DNA of 64,000 nt. It comes from Ceratodon purpureus. Taxonomy: Eukaryota > Streptophyta > Bryopsida > Pseudoditrichales > Ditrichaceae. Position numbers and translations under genes: made by a program. The first letter of the stretch is position 1; every line of letters begins with the position of its first letter. Below, piece after piece: positions 20,110 to 31,348 of the stretch. The stretch spans positions 17,642,437 through 17,706,436 of the forward strand of contig CM026428.1 of assembly GCA_014871385.1 (NCBI GenBank), read 5' to 3'. A model generated the notes under the pieces. That model searched no databases, was not told the DNA's origin, and saw only the letters and a program-made list of their open reading frames with translations.

Positions 20110-20270
20110 TTTTTCTACATGCAATTACTCTCTTAGTAGTGCGAAGTCAATACATACCCCACAATTGCTCAAACAAGTTCATTGGGGTTTGAATCTAGAC
20201 CAGCTATATGAGATAATCACTATTACCAACCAACAACGAGCTCGTAACTTGACAATCATCAAACTCAAAC
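20110..20270. repeat. Dispersed repeat with a B-box-like core, copy 2
   Basis: GCTCAAACAAGTTCATTGGG-GTTTGAATCTAGACC and CCAACCAACAACGAGCTCGT align in order with 13065-13165. It is more diverged than copy 1. Confidence 0.4.
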
Positions 20271-20871
20271 TATAACTATTATATTGCCAAACTTGAAAAA
20301 AAAACTTTAATTAGATTTGACCATCATCATTTTTAATTATTGGTCTTTAGATACAAAAAAAAATTACTTTGAAAAAGAAAAAATAGTTGTATATTTCTAT
20401 TCACATGCTGTAGACTAAGACTTAGTGGTGGTCTTGAATTTATTTACGCCGGTCCTCGATTTACACCTCATTTACTCTTCTTTTGTTTTAGACTATAGAC
20501 TAGGGTTACAACCTCTGGTAGCGTAGCTGCTTGTTGGCATCATGAAACTTCAAGCATTTTAGTTGTGTACCCTTCAAATCCAAGCTATGATCACACCATT
20601 CTTTAGAGTTTGAAAATTAACTTCGTTGATGAAGACATCTTGGTCAAGTGTAAATAAGGCACAACAAGCTTCTGTATTGAATTTTGGTACTTCATAGTTT
20701 GTAGATGGACCTACAATTTATTTATTTGGGGTAGGGGAGGGGGGTGGAGGGAGGAGCAAATAAAGAAATTCATTGCAAAGGATAAAATACAACCTTCATT
20801 GGATTGAAGTCTAAGGCAATGAAGGACTGACTTTTGAACAAAGAAATAGAAACAAAGTTGAAGCCAATTTG

Positions 20872-21112
20872 GGATGATATCTAAGGTAGGATGTTCTATA
20901 ATTGCCACTCTTCTAAAATCGCACAAATGTACTATATCAATTCATTTTAGGTGTGAAATGTAGGTGACAAGTACATTGTTGAGTTTTTAAGATCACAATG
21001 AATAAATGATGTACTAGTCACCTACATTTATGCCCTAAAATGAATCAATATTGTACATTTGAATGATTTTAGAACAGTGGTGATTTTGGATGCTCCTATG
21101 TTAATATCCTTC
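20872..21112. mobile_element. Foldback/MITE-like hairpin, about 105-bp arms
   Basis: The left arm (20872-20976) and the reverse complement of the right arm (21008-21112) share TTCTAAAATC, AAATGTAC, ATTCATTTTAGG and AAATGTAGGTGAC in order, around a loop of about 30 nt. A transcript would fold into one long imperfect hairpin. No ORF is present. Alternatives are a MITE relic or a small-RNA hairpin locus. Confidence 0.6.
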
Positions 21113-22425
21113 GGTTGTAGTAAATTCCAACTCATTGTAAGTCTTGAACAAATACCTAAGATTCTCATGTTCATTCATTCTAAGGGCTTACACTGAATAA
21201 TATCTAATGAACTCCTCGGAGAACCCTAGATGGGCCCTAGCAGAACCTCCCAACTTGCACGACATTGCTCCTACGTTCCACGCAAGGGATTCCAAGACTA
21301 AATTTAGGTCATAGAATCCAATTTTGGATTTTTTTCTCTAAAAAAAGGTTGTGGAACCTTAAATTTGTGATTCAGAGTTCTACATGTTGAACATGAATAC
21401 TGTCCTACATGCTAAAAAAAGGTTTTCCATTCTATTTGATGGATATACATATAATGTGCTTCCATTCTGAGTCAAAATCCATCATCGTGTCCTACACTTG
21501 GGCCTCTATGCTCGTTCCAGCAATTGACTTGAGTGCGCGTTTCCAATCAACTTGTCCATAATCTAAGAGGGCATCCAAGATGGTATGACATATTTGTGAC
21601 CTCAAATTCTCACAATTCTCTTTTTTGTTCTTATTTTTTATTTTTAGAAATACTTTCGAGCAACTATGTTTTGCTATACAATAATCCCACAAGACAGAAT
21701 GCATTGTGTTAATGGACAGTATGCCAAGTTGTGCATGCTTGAGCTTGAAATCTGCTTCCTAGTTCTTTATTTCCAATCCGATCTCCCAAAGTTGAAGTAA
21801 CCGGCTCTTTCACAGGTGGAAGCCTACTCCAGATCCGTTCGAGAGGGTCCGGACTATTTATAAAAGTTCCAATATGAGATTGAACTTTAACATGTGTAAA
21901 TAATGACGAATACTTGACTTAAGTCAAGAAATCTGTCTACTGATCCCCTAATTTAGTGATAATGTAGAGGTTGGCTAGGATTGATTAGGAAAGGCTCCTT
22001 TGAAGTCATGCTAGTCCTATAAGGGTCTCATCATTATCCATTTCAGTGAACTCATCTAACTACTGCTTACGAGCGAGTGCACCACTATCTTCAGGTTTCC
22101 CAAGAATGGTGTCCTCTAATGTAAGTGGTGATTGGAGGTGCCATGATACATGCGCAACCATAACAATTTTGAAGGAGACCGCACCTTATGCGCTGAAGCA
22201 AACACATCCAATTCAAATGCAATCATTTTCCAAAACCTATCATAGTTTCTATGTGAAGCTAAGGACTTCATAATAGTCAATCAAAGGCCATGAAAAGGAC
22301 ATCAACCAGTAAAATAGGCAGAAAAGGTTGAGAAACTAGTATATAGTTAATCTTCCTACAACAAGCATTGAAGGCTGAAGGCAAGACTCTCAGCATTTCT
22401 TTCAAGATTGAAAAGCCTGCACACT
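21113..22425. other. Spacer downstream of the eIF3g copy
   Basis: No supported gene. ORFs here are short and without motifs. The part nearest 22425 would hold the eIF3g 3'UTR on the minus strand. Confidence 0.4.
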
Positions 22426-23956
22426 CTATGATTTTTCAGCCCTAGGAGTGGCCCACTCTACACGCAAAATGAGGTTTTCATATCCATAACCATCTAATTT
22501 GTTGTTTGCTCAAATAGCATTGTCACTTGCACGCAATCGTTATTAGATCCGTCATTTTTTGCGATTGATAACAGTAGATATAGCAAAACAGAAATAAGAT
22601 AACCTACCAAAATCTAACAAAACATGTAATGGCAAGCAAGCAAACAAAATGATCTAGCGAAATTATTCTACTTGGAAGTTCACCATTCAAAACAGTCCAA
22701 TTGAAGTACTTGTTGGAAGAAACACATTACTTCTAGTTTTGTTCTTTCCGCATAGGAGTTAAGTTTCAAAAAAATATGCAAAGAATGATATTTGGATGTT
22801 TACACTTTTGTCTCAGTTCTTCAAAATGAAAACAAAGACAATTACCATTGACTAACTACTTGTAGCTACTATCTATCACTAATCAGCAAAATATGCTTAA
22901 GAACCTACATTGCGGCCAACCAGAAATACAATATATAACCTAAAGTGCTAGACTGTGAATGGCGATATAAGGGATATAAAACATACCGTTCGACAAAATT
23001 AATGAATGCAAAGCCGCGGCTAAGACCGGATTTGCAATCAAAGGCTACGTAAATACGAGAGATGGCACCAAATTGTCAAAACAACTCCTGGAGATCTTGC
23101 TCGCGAGTGTCTTGTGAGAGATTTGTAACCCGAATAGAGTTGTCGTCTCTTCCACGTCGCATGCTCTCTCCTCCGTCAGCTTTATTTCCATACTGCATGT
23201 TGGGTAGCACATATGATATCTTTCCTCCAAGTCCTGCAGACATCCCTGGAATTCCCATGTCGTCATCAGTTGGTGGCTTCTCGCCCCCTTTGTTGCAGCC
23301 GATTCCTTGAAGGGACATTTGGAAGTCCAGTGATCTTCCTTCTTTCCGCAAGTCGTGCTAACAATAAGCAAAGCATTTCCAAGGCTCGCAAGATTGACAC
23401 CCTTCTCAGGCTCCGCGAAGGCACTTGCTGGTGTAGTCCTCTCCAAAAAGATTTCCTCCGTAGAAACAATCGTCAGATTGTCAGATGCATCCTGACCAAT
23501 GCCATCACCAAATTTCTTCAACGATCGTCTCCAAATTGCTCCTGGATTCACCTTCTTCACCTGCACATATACCAATCAACTCAAAATCACATCACCTCAC
23601 GGCGCAACCCTAAGCCCTAATATATCAAGTTCGTAATCTTTGCACCAAAAACCCAAACATTGAATAAAACTCCAACCATATGTACATTGCAGTTCTTTCC
23701 ACACTCGTAAGAGGTCTCCCTGGCCTAGCTCAGCCCTACCCAGCTTAATCCCTACTTGCTTCTTTACGTGCACGGTCTTGGTGACCTTGGTGCGCACGCC
23801 CCAGTCGTTCTTATGCCACTCGATAATGATCTTGATGCCCTTCTGGTCGGAGCCAATGACCTGAGTGGGCGGTAAGACGCCGTCAATTCCGTCATCCTCC
23901 TCCGCCACGTCTCCCCAGCGGAAATCCCGTCGGTCTCCCATAATGGCGAACGCCAA
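22426..23956 (-). pseudogene. eIF3g: Translation initiation factor eIF3 subunit G copy, probably inactivated
   Basis: Exon 1: 23956-23768, MAFAIMGDRRDFRWGDV.. (alternative ATG 23941), with LPPTQVIG and the Lys-rich eIF3g N-terminal segment, donor CAC|GTAAAG. Exon 2: 23560-22987, with RSLKKFGD, LTIVSTEEIFLERT, a zinc-knuckle region and an RRM carrying RNP2 (IRVTNLS) and RNP1 (RGFAFINF), donor GTATGT. Last exon: about 22525-22426, LDGYGYENLILRVEWATPR.., TAG stop. eIF3g binds eIF3 and RNA, promoting scanning and reinitiation. Damage: a missing base in a C5 run (plus-strand 23284-23288) shifts frame between the zinc knuckle and the RRM. TGA (plus-strand 22510-22512) interrupts the last exon. The knuckle's first Cys is Ser (STTCGKK), and residues between the RRM strands are missing. 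Retained introns argue against a processed copy. Sequencing error could explain one lesion, hardly all. Confidence 0.75.
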
Positions 23957-24000
23957 TGGAAAGGGGAGCAGAAAGGGCTGAAGTGCTCCAAAGACAGCGA

Positions 24001-24046
24001 GGGGGGGAGGGGGGGGGGGAAAGATGCGGGGGTGGGGAGGGAGAGG
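24001..24046 (+). repeat. G-run tract with G-quadruplex potential upstream of eIF3g
   Basis: Four or more G runs (G7, G10, G5, G4, G3) with short spacers lie 45-90 bp before the eIF3g ATG on the opposite strand, i.e. on its template strand. The transcript would carry a C-rich leader here. Confidence 0.6.
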
Positions 24047-24218
24047 AAGGCACCGCGTGAAGGCAGGGACATGACAAAGACACAGGCACGGACTTAGTGA
24101 CTCAGTAACGCATTGAGTGAGGGAAGAGTCTTGACTCTCTCCCGATCATAGTGAGCAGTGTGTTGTAAGCAGTGGGGCAAAGCAAATGCTGTGCAACCCT
24201 TGCTCTTCCTCTCTTGCC

Positions 24219-24235
24219 CGCTCTCTCTCTCGCTC

Positions 24236-24322
<87 letters not shown>
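24219..24322. repeat. (CT)n microsatellite
   Basis: About 100 bp of CT repeats with occasional CG interruptions, in the likely promoter/leader of the minus-strand eIF3g copy. Long ORFs over it are pure Leu-Ser or Glu-Arg repeats and are not genes. Confidence 0.9.
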
Positions 24323-24326
<4 letters not shown>

Positions 24327-25815
24327 CAGTTATGTGGTACTACTACATATCTCAAACCCTAAATGACAAGCATCTACTTTTCAGATTTGGGTGGTGTTAT
24401 TTTATTAAAAATAAAATCACATTTATCGTACACATGCATCCACGACTCCTGATCGTGGAGAACCCGTGTCTACGTGATTGATTTCACAAATCTGCAAAGC
24501 GAAAACCTTCCCTCTCACTTGGTTTCTTTACATTTAAGTAACCATGGCGTGTCTAGTTTATATAAAAATTCAGTGGCTGCTTAAGTTCCTCCCCTTGGAG
24601 CTGTCACTGCGCTACTTAGTTTTCAGTCTGCAAAGCTTGATTAAGCTTGCAACGCCAGACACCAGAGGAGCTATCGGTATCAGGTTTTCACATCTTGTGT
24701 GCTCCACAGCTAGCTATGGACAACCAAGTTTGACTTATCTTTTTTGTTTTCGAGGGTTGCAAGTTTGGGTGAGGGTTCGGTGACTTGAGATGTATGGTAT
24801 CGGCAGTCTTAATTGATCGTTGGTGATCAGTTATTGAACTGTGCTTTCGTTACGAAATCACTTTGATGTATTTCATTTTTTGCAATTTCTGGTTCCTGGT
24901 GTTACTTTGCGATGGGGATAACAACCGGAGGTAGTTGAAGACACCTTGCGTACGAATTCATTCTAACTACGTGTTTGTTTGATTTCATGGGCGCAGGTGA
25001 GACTACCTCCCTCAAAGTGAGCTTGGTCAGCGTTGTAGAAACCTACACAGCTTCGACACTGTTCTCTAAAGTTCTAAACCCTACTTGAGTTCTTCAGTTT
25101 GTGTTTATGCAGCTTATGTGTAGGGTGTATCATTTGCACATTGGATTTTTTGGATAAACGTATGATAGAATTAAGGTACCAATCGGGGAGCTTTCAAATG
25201 TGAATTTGTACACAGGGGCCTCAACGCCAAGTTGCTGCATAAGCCAACCTGTGTCACTTTCTGGATGGCAAACCTGTAGATTTGTATATTTTTTATCTTT
25301 AGCAACCGGGAAACATAATTTCGGTCTGCTTTAGAAACCAAATGGTCAATCTGTACACCCTGCTTGTTACCGGTGATATGAGTCCCGTTTGAGTCTTGAA
25401 CTTCTTTTGGCTGTGTCCTAAGCATTCAATTGTTATATGTATGATGCATTTCTGCATACCTTGAAATGCCCAACCTCTGTCGAAGCGTGTAGCTGCGAGC
25501 ACAGCGCATGCACACAACCTGAGTTCCGGGTGTTTTTTTAAAAAAAACCTCGAAGTTTGGGCCTTGAAGGTGTATGTTATTTTATTTTAAAGTAATTTTT
25601 TTAAAACACACTTGCAGTAGTGTGATCTACACACTTGTGGTGATGTGAGCAACACACTTGCGGTGCAGTGTTATGTGAAGAAAAATATTTGGGCTGAATT
25701 AAACGATGCTAATTTGATACTTGGAAATTGACATGTTTACTCTCTATATGTGATCAGGTCATGACAGTTCATGACGTAAACTGGTTAGAAATTGTTCTAT
25801 ATTGAAGTGTGTTTG

Positions 25816-25853
<38 letters not shown>

Positions 25854-26993
25854 GTGTCTCTTTGGGTGTCTCTCTCCCTCCCCTACTCCGCTCTTCGTTC
25901 TTAGGGCCTAGGCTCACTCCCTTCCTCGCCTAGAGTCTGTTTAGTTTTGTTCGAGTCGTTGCTTTATCCCCTCAAGCATCTATCCATCCATCCCTCGCCG
26001 GGTGGCTCCACCTGTCCATCTTCATACGTTTATCAAATAAATTTTTAATGCTGTAAAGAAAAACACTCCATGCCATATTCATACCATCAAACAAACTATT
26101 TGTCTTTATACTCTCAACAGGACGCAAACAACACACATAGATATAAAATAACAAGTCAAAAATCAACAAGACAAATGTATATCTATGTCCATCAAAAACC
26201 TTAAACACAAGCATAGATAAACAAATATATTTCCAAAGATGAATACAAATTCATAACATGTTTTTCCTTGCATTCAAGTAAGAGATATGTGTGCAATTTT
26301 GGATTATAAACATGATAGAAACTTCATTATATAGATTCATTGACAAGCATAATGTTGATAAACACTACAAGTTTATTAAAACTATTAATTTTTTATTAGT
26401 ATTAGCTATAATGATGTTATTTCTATAAATATAATGTTATTAACAGAGTCTTATTATGGGTTGTTTCTTTATTACGTTTTTTGATACGATGGTCTAAACT
26501 TTGTCATCGATGTTTTACCGTAACGCCATAACAAGGTTTGTTCACTTTTGAATGAATATATTTTTTTTTTTGAAAAGATAATGTTTGTTCCTCAAAAATT
26601 GATTTTCTTGATTTTTGTTGTTGATCCAAAAAATCAGTTAAATAACATGAAATGGCTTAGATATAAGAAAATGTGACATAAAACAATGTATTGTATTTTC
26701 ATTTCTTTGTGTTGGTAACTTGATAGTTTTGGCGTTTTGTTATTGGGAATGATTAATTTTAGAAACCTAGTATGGTGTTAGGAATCGTAGTAGATAGAAA
26801 AGTATGTATTTGATGAGTTGTTGTAGGTAGGATGATTTTAAAATTGAGTTGTAGAGTTGAATGTGGTAAGTTGTGTTGAAGTGAGCATATATGTTGAAAA
26901 GGGAAGGAAGGAAGGAGAGCATGAGAGTGGAGTGGCAACGAGGGAGGGAATATGGAGGGAGAGAGGGCAATTATTTCATTTGGTGATGGGGAC
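24323..26993. other. Spacer without supported genes
   Basis: The 80-codon frame at 24544-24783 has no motif. A second CT microsatellite lies at about 25818-25851. Three copies of an ACACACTTG-GGTG-like unit of about 24 bp occur at about 25606-25675. The rest is AT-rich. Confidence 0.4.
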
Positions 26994-27281
26994 TAAGGTT
27001 GACACACCTATAACCGACAACTTAAAGCAGTTTAGCATATCAAAGCTTGGGTTATCGACAAGGAGATATTTTTGGTTCATAGGAAAATAATGTTCATGAA
27101 GAATGAGCATTTTTTCATGAATTATCTCCCAATATTGAAATTTGTACAATTTTTCAAAGTGAAAAGTACTTCCGAACCAATAGCCGATATATACAAATGA
27201 GGTACATCTGTTCTTTCATAATCTAGGAATTAGAAGATATCGGCTATTGGTCATGTGTCGACTATAGGTGTGTCAACCTTA
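26994..27281. mobile_element. 288-bp MITE with 25-bp TIRs and TA flanks
   Basis: The left TIR TAAGGTTGACACACCTATA.. (26994-27018) is inverted at 27257-27281 (..TATAGGTGTGTCAACCTTA), 22 of 25 bp matching. If the outer TA is the target-site duplication, the element is 26996-27279 (AGGTTG..CAACCT), a Tc1/mariner-like arrangement. An inner inverted pair (CCAATAGCCGATAT at about 27178 and ATATCGGCTATTGG at about 27237) adds a second stem. No ORF. Confidence 0.6.
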
Positions 27282-27344
27282 ATGGACGAATGGACGGACT
27301 GACGGACGGACGAAGCCACCAGGCATGAGCAGGAGCAGGAGCAG

Positions 27345-27705
27345 CGACAAAAGTTTGAAGGAAGGAAGGAAGGGTTTGAAGGAAGGAAGGAACGAAGGGT
27401 TTGAAGGAAGGAAGGAAGGGTTTGAAGGAAGGAAGGAAGGAAGGGTTTGAAGGAAGGAAGGAAGGAAGGGTTTGAAGGAAGGAAGGAAGGGTTTGAAGGA
27501 AGGAAGGAAGGGTTTGAAGGAAGGAAGGAAGGGTTTGAAGGAAGGAAGGAAGGGTTTGAAGGAAGGAAGGAAGGAAGGGTTTGAAGGAAGGAAGGAAGGG
27601 TTTGAAGGAAGGAAGGAAGGGTTTGAAGGAAGGAAGGAAGGGTTTGAAGGAAGGAAGGAAGGGTTTGAAGGAAGGAAGGAAGGGTTTGAAGGAAGGAAGA
27701 AGGAA
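27345..27705 (+). repeat. 21-bp purine-rich minisatellite, about 16 units
   Basis: The unit is GGGTTTGAAGGAAGGAAGGA(A), present about 15 times plus a leading partial unit. Most units are 21 bp; several are 25 bp because of an extra GAAG. The plus strand is purine-only apart from the TTT of each unit. It lies about 0.9 kb upstream of the VPS13 ATG. Long ORFs in several frames follow from the repeat and are not considered genes. Confidence 0.9.
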
Positions 27706-27798
27706 GGGAACAAGCACTTCCGAGTTAGGTTACTTACTGGGAGGGAGGAAGGGATTGTCACTGACAGACAAGACACTCCAGGGATTGTCACTCCAACA

Positions 27799-28260
27799 AC
27801 ACACACACACACTCTCTCTCTCGCTCTCTCTCTGTCTCTCTCTCTCTCTCTCTGCCTTCCCTTCCGATCACAGCTTCACTTACCAGGCTCACTCTTCTCT
27901 CTCTTGCCAATGCCAATGCCACCAACGCATTGATTGCTTGCCAACATTCCTCACTCACTCACCATTCATTTCATTTCATTGCCACCAGGCTCAGGCTCAG
28001 GCTCAGGCTCACAGCCCCCACCACCCACCACCCACGCAGGCTCCACGCTCCACCCTCCAGCCTCCAGCCTCCAGCCTCCAGCCTCCAGCCTCCAGGGTTT
28101 GCCAAAACTGGCTGTCTACTCACCAAAGCTGCTCATTCATTCCATGGGTTAGACCACTCATTCAGGGAGGGGAGGGGAGAGGAGAGGAGGGGATGGCCAT
28201 TGGGCACAAGCACAAGCACAAGCACAAGCACAAGCACAAGCACTGGATTGGATTGGATTC
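27799..28260. repeat. Series of short tandem repeats upstream of VPS13
   Basis: In order: AC then CT repeats (27799-27852), CAGGCT-type hexamers (about 27986-28010), CCTCCAG heptamers (about 28048-28096), G-rich GGGAGGGGAGGGGAG (about 28166), CACAAG hexamers (28205-28242) and GGATT pentamers (28243-28260, again at about 28449-28467). This is promoter/5'UTR territory of VPS13; no ORF here is credible. Confidence 0.75.
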
Positions 28261-28560
28261 GGGGATCCAATCACCCTGTCAGGATCTGCTTCACCAACTG
28301 CGTTTCTAGCCCAGGCCAAGGCCACGCCCAGCCCCCTTTCCCTTGGGGTTTAGGTCGATTGGCACCAGGGCACGTGACTCATTGCATTCGCTGCATTCGG
28401 CTCCGCTCCTAAAACCACACTCTCACTCTCGATGGATGCTTGACGGATCGGATTGGATTGGATTGGACATGCTGGAGGACAATCGCGGACTTCCTTTCGA
28501 TGGCCGTAGTTTAATTCCTGCACCTGCAAGACTGCTTGACTGTTCAAGGAGTCTGTCAAT

Positions 28561-31348
28561 ATGTTTGAGGCTCATGTAAATATTTTCCTCCCTACAGCTC
28601 TCTCTCTCATCATCATCATCTTCATCATCTTCATTTTGGGGCCGTTTCTTGCAGTTCCTCGCCATACAGTCAATCTGTGAATTAGAGTCATTTTTTTCAT
28701 ACTTTTAATCGGTGCTAAGGGAATCGGCCTTTCAATGGTTAATTTAGATCATCCTGGTGTCTGCTAGGTATGTTCTTTCTGTTTTTTTCCTGTTTCTTTT
28801 TCTTCTTTTTCTTCCTTGATGACAGTTTGTGCATCGGACTTGGGAGAGTTGACATATAGTGGTCGAGTGGCTCTGAATGGGAGATTATCTTGTTCGAGGT
28901 GTGTGGGAATTTAGTAAAAATTATGGAGCTAGAGGCAGGGACACGGGCGAATTGATTGGTAGGACCAGCTTGGTACCTGTTCTTGGCGTTCTCCATAATC
29001 ATTTTCTTTGATCCTTGGAGCATCGAGGTTTTTAGCGGAGTAACTTATCATTTCAGTTTAGGTCTTGGTGTGCGTGTCTTAATTTGACTACTGTACGATT
29101 GATGAGAAGTTTAGAAGTAAAGTGTGAAGAAATTGGAAGTTTTTTCGAGGATTACTTACTAGCTTCTGCCTGGTATGATGTTTTTATTAGATGAATGGAG
29201 GTGTTTCACATCGATACTTTCTTTGTTTACACGATTTGTAGACGATGCTACAGCAGCTTAATACTAATAACTCGACTCTCAGAATCTGAAGGGGCGGTCA
29301 AGTTGCGTGTTATGTAGATGATAAATGGATTTATGTAATGTATGATTATTGGTCTCTCGTGTACTGGCTCTAGCTAGACCCAACCTGAATCCAACTTGTA
29401 TGTCCACTACTAGGGTTTGGGTTTATGGGTACTCGATATTTCAGAATTGGAAAAACCTTGTCCAGTTCTTCTGAAATCTTTGGATTAGGTCGAAAGGTGT
29501 TTTTAGAAACCTGTCTTGCAGGTATTTGTATACCAAGTTTCTCCACTTTTGCACAGAATGTCTGCCGATATACATATTAATGTACGCGTGTGTAAACGAG
29601 AGAAAATTTGGGTTGTTCATTTGCGCAATTGTGGAGGTTTAAAAGAGTACTCTTGCACTTGGTTCAGTGATATTCATGATGTGTATACGTGAAGTTGTGT
29701 GGAGTTTGTCTTTGCTTGCTAAACTTTTTTTCGTCACACAGATTTACTCTTCAAACGTGAACGTTATTAATTCTTGCAATTTTCTTTGCTGGCAGGTTCT
29801 GCATCTTCTTCGTCTTTATCTTGGAGAATATGTTCGTGGCCTCTCAGTCGAAGCTTTGAAAATAAGTGTCTGGCAAGGTCTGATTTCTAACCTATTTGTG
29901 TCGAACCTACAGAGGATTGGGATTACGAACCAGTGGACTGGTTTTCAGTAGCCCTACAGCCTGAAGCTCGATTGCATATATCTTCTATTGGAAAGAAAGA
30001 AATGTGCTTTTTTAGTCGTGTGCTTATTGTGGTATGTGCTGGATGACACAGGAGATGTCGTCTTGAAAGATTTGCAACTCAAGGCCGAGGCCTTGAATGC
30101 GCTTAAGCTTCCTATTACAGTAAAAGCGGGCTTCCTTGGTTCAGTCACTTTGAAGGTACTTAATTGCACTGAAAGAGTTAATGCTGATATGATACGTCGT
30201 TTCAGATCAATCTGAATATTTGGACATGCTTTTGGATTTCGATTGAGCGTTGCATGACTTCTGCAACTTTGGAGTGTGTCGGATGTGTTTGGAAATAATA
30301 TTTTCGTTGTGCAGGTTCCCTGGAATCGACTGGGGAAAGATCCCGTAATTGTGCTTCTAGACCGCATTTTTATACTTGCTGAGCCTCTTCAAGATGATAG
30401 GACCTTCACGGTAAGCACTGGCATATGAATTTCACATCCATATATATTATGATGACAGCTGCTGTTTGTTTGTGATATGTTCATGCAATATCAACCTGGA
30501 TAAGATCTTCTTCTTCCTGAGATTATGATTCAAATGCTTTATAGTATTCAGATTGCTTGCGTTTGTGCATTTTCTGATGAGGAACGGCTATGTTTGAGCT
30601 TGCAGAAAGAGGATAAAGATAAATGGTATGAGGCGAAAAGACGCAAGTGTGAGGTTAGACTCATCTGTTGACAAAGCATTTTTATTGTTTAATTTAACCT
30701 TATTACAAGGTGCCACTTGCTGACAAGGACCTGCACGACCTTTGCATCTTTTCTGTATGCCGGAGCCCTTTGTGTCAATGTAGCAGGTCAGGCGTGTAGA
30801 CTTCTTTTCAGACCATGAGCCAGTTTTGGGAACACCAAAGTTCATTAAGATGTGTGTTTGTTGTCAAGCGCCAAAACTACTTCGTGATATTTCATGCTTC
30901 AAAAACGTGGGCTGTTGTGTCTTCACAGGAGGCTGAATTGGCCATGCTCGAGGCGAAGGACCATAAGACAGCTGGGCCTCAAGAAGCTGTATGTTACATT
31001 GCTTACTCTTCTCATGTCTGCTCCAGTGCGACAACCTTATTTTTCAGATATTAGAAATGTTGAGTACCTTTGATGGGCTTCAGTACTAAAAATCAGTGTT
31101 TAGTAACCTTATGAATGTTTGTATGAGATCTCGTAGTGCATTTCGATATTGTACTTGGTTCCTCTTTGATCCTTAATTTTGCCAAGTTTTTCAGATAAGT
31201 TATTCTGATTTTGTGAACTACTGTTTGTGATACACTACTTGCAGGATACAACCTCTAATAGTTGGTTTAGCTCTTTGATAGCAACTATTGTCGGTAACTT
31301 GAAAATCTCAATCACCAATTTGCACATTCGTTATGAGGATACAGTGAG
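28561..31348 (+). CDS. VPS13: VPS13 exons 1-7: chorein N-terminal domain
   Basis: Exons: 28561-28575, 29796-29877, 30052-30155, 30315-30410, 30606-30653, 30929-30988, 31245-31348 (residues 1-170). Exon 1 is only 15 nt (MFEAH, donor GTAAAT) and joins exon 2 (VLHLLRLYLGEYVRGLS). Together they make the conserved start of plant VPS13M proteins. The chorein domain caps the lipid-transfer groove and in other organisms docks on the donor membrane, usually the ER. Exons 3-4 carry GDVVLKDLQLKAEAL and VPWNRLGKDPVIVLLDRIF. Intron 1 is 1.2 kb, the longest in the gene. Confidence 0.9.

Noticed and set aside
15299-22425. Plastid or mitochondrial insertion in the AT-rich segment
   Set aside because: No organellar gene, rRNA or tRNA sequence was recognised; high AT alone is not enough.
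7874-23956. Stop-codon reassignment, because several ORFs carry one in-frame stop (TAG at 8123, TGA at 10712, TAA at 18290, TGA at 22510)
   Set aside because: All three stop codons are involved, and the 13.7-kb VPS13 coding sequence has no in-frame stops and ends normally at TAG. Independent decay of pseudogenes and elements explains the pattern.
24144-24366. Leu-Ser / Arg-Glu repeat ORFs
   Set aside because: Direct translation of the CT microsatellite.
27345-27705. CRISPR-like array
   Set aside because: The units are contiguous, without unique spacers, in a eukaryotic intergenic region: a minisatellite.
27262-28309. Long ORFs over the minisatellite and neighbouring simple repeats on both strands
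   Set aside because: They follow from the 21-bp and other short repeats lacking stops; the products are pure repeats such as KEGRKGL or SFLPS.
30786-30928. Reading-frame extension of VPS13 exon 6 upstream
   Set aside because: The open stretch has no family similarity, and the CAG acceptor at 30926-30928 gives the expected EEAELAML-like join after exon 5.
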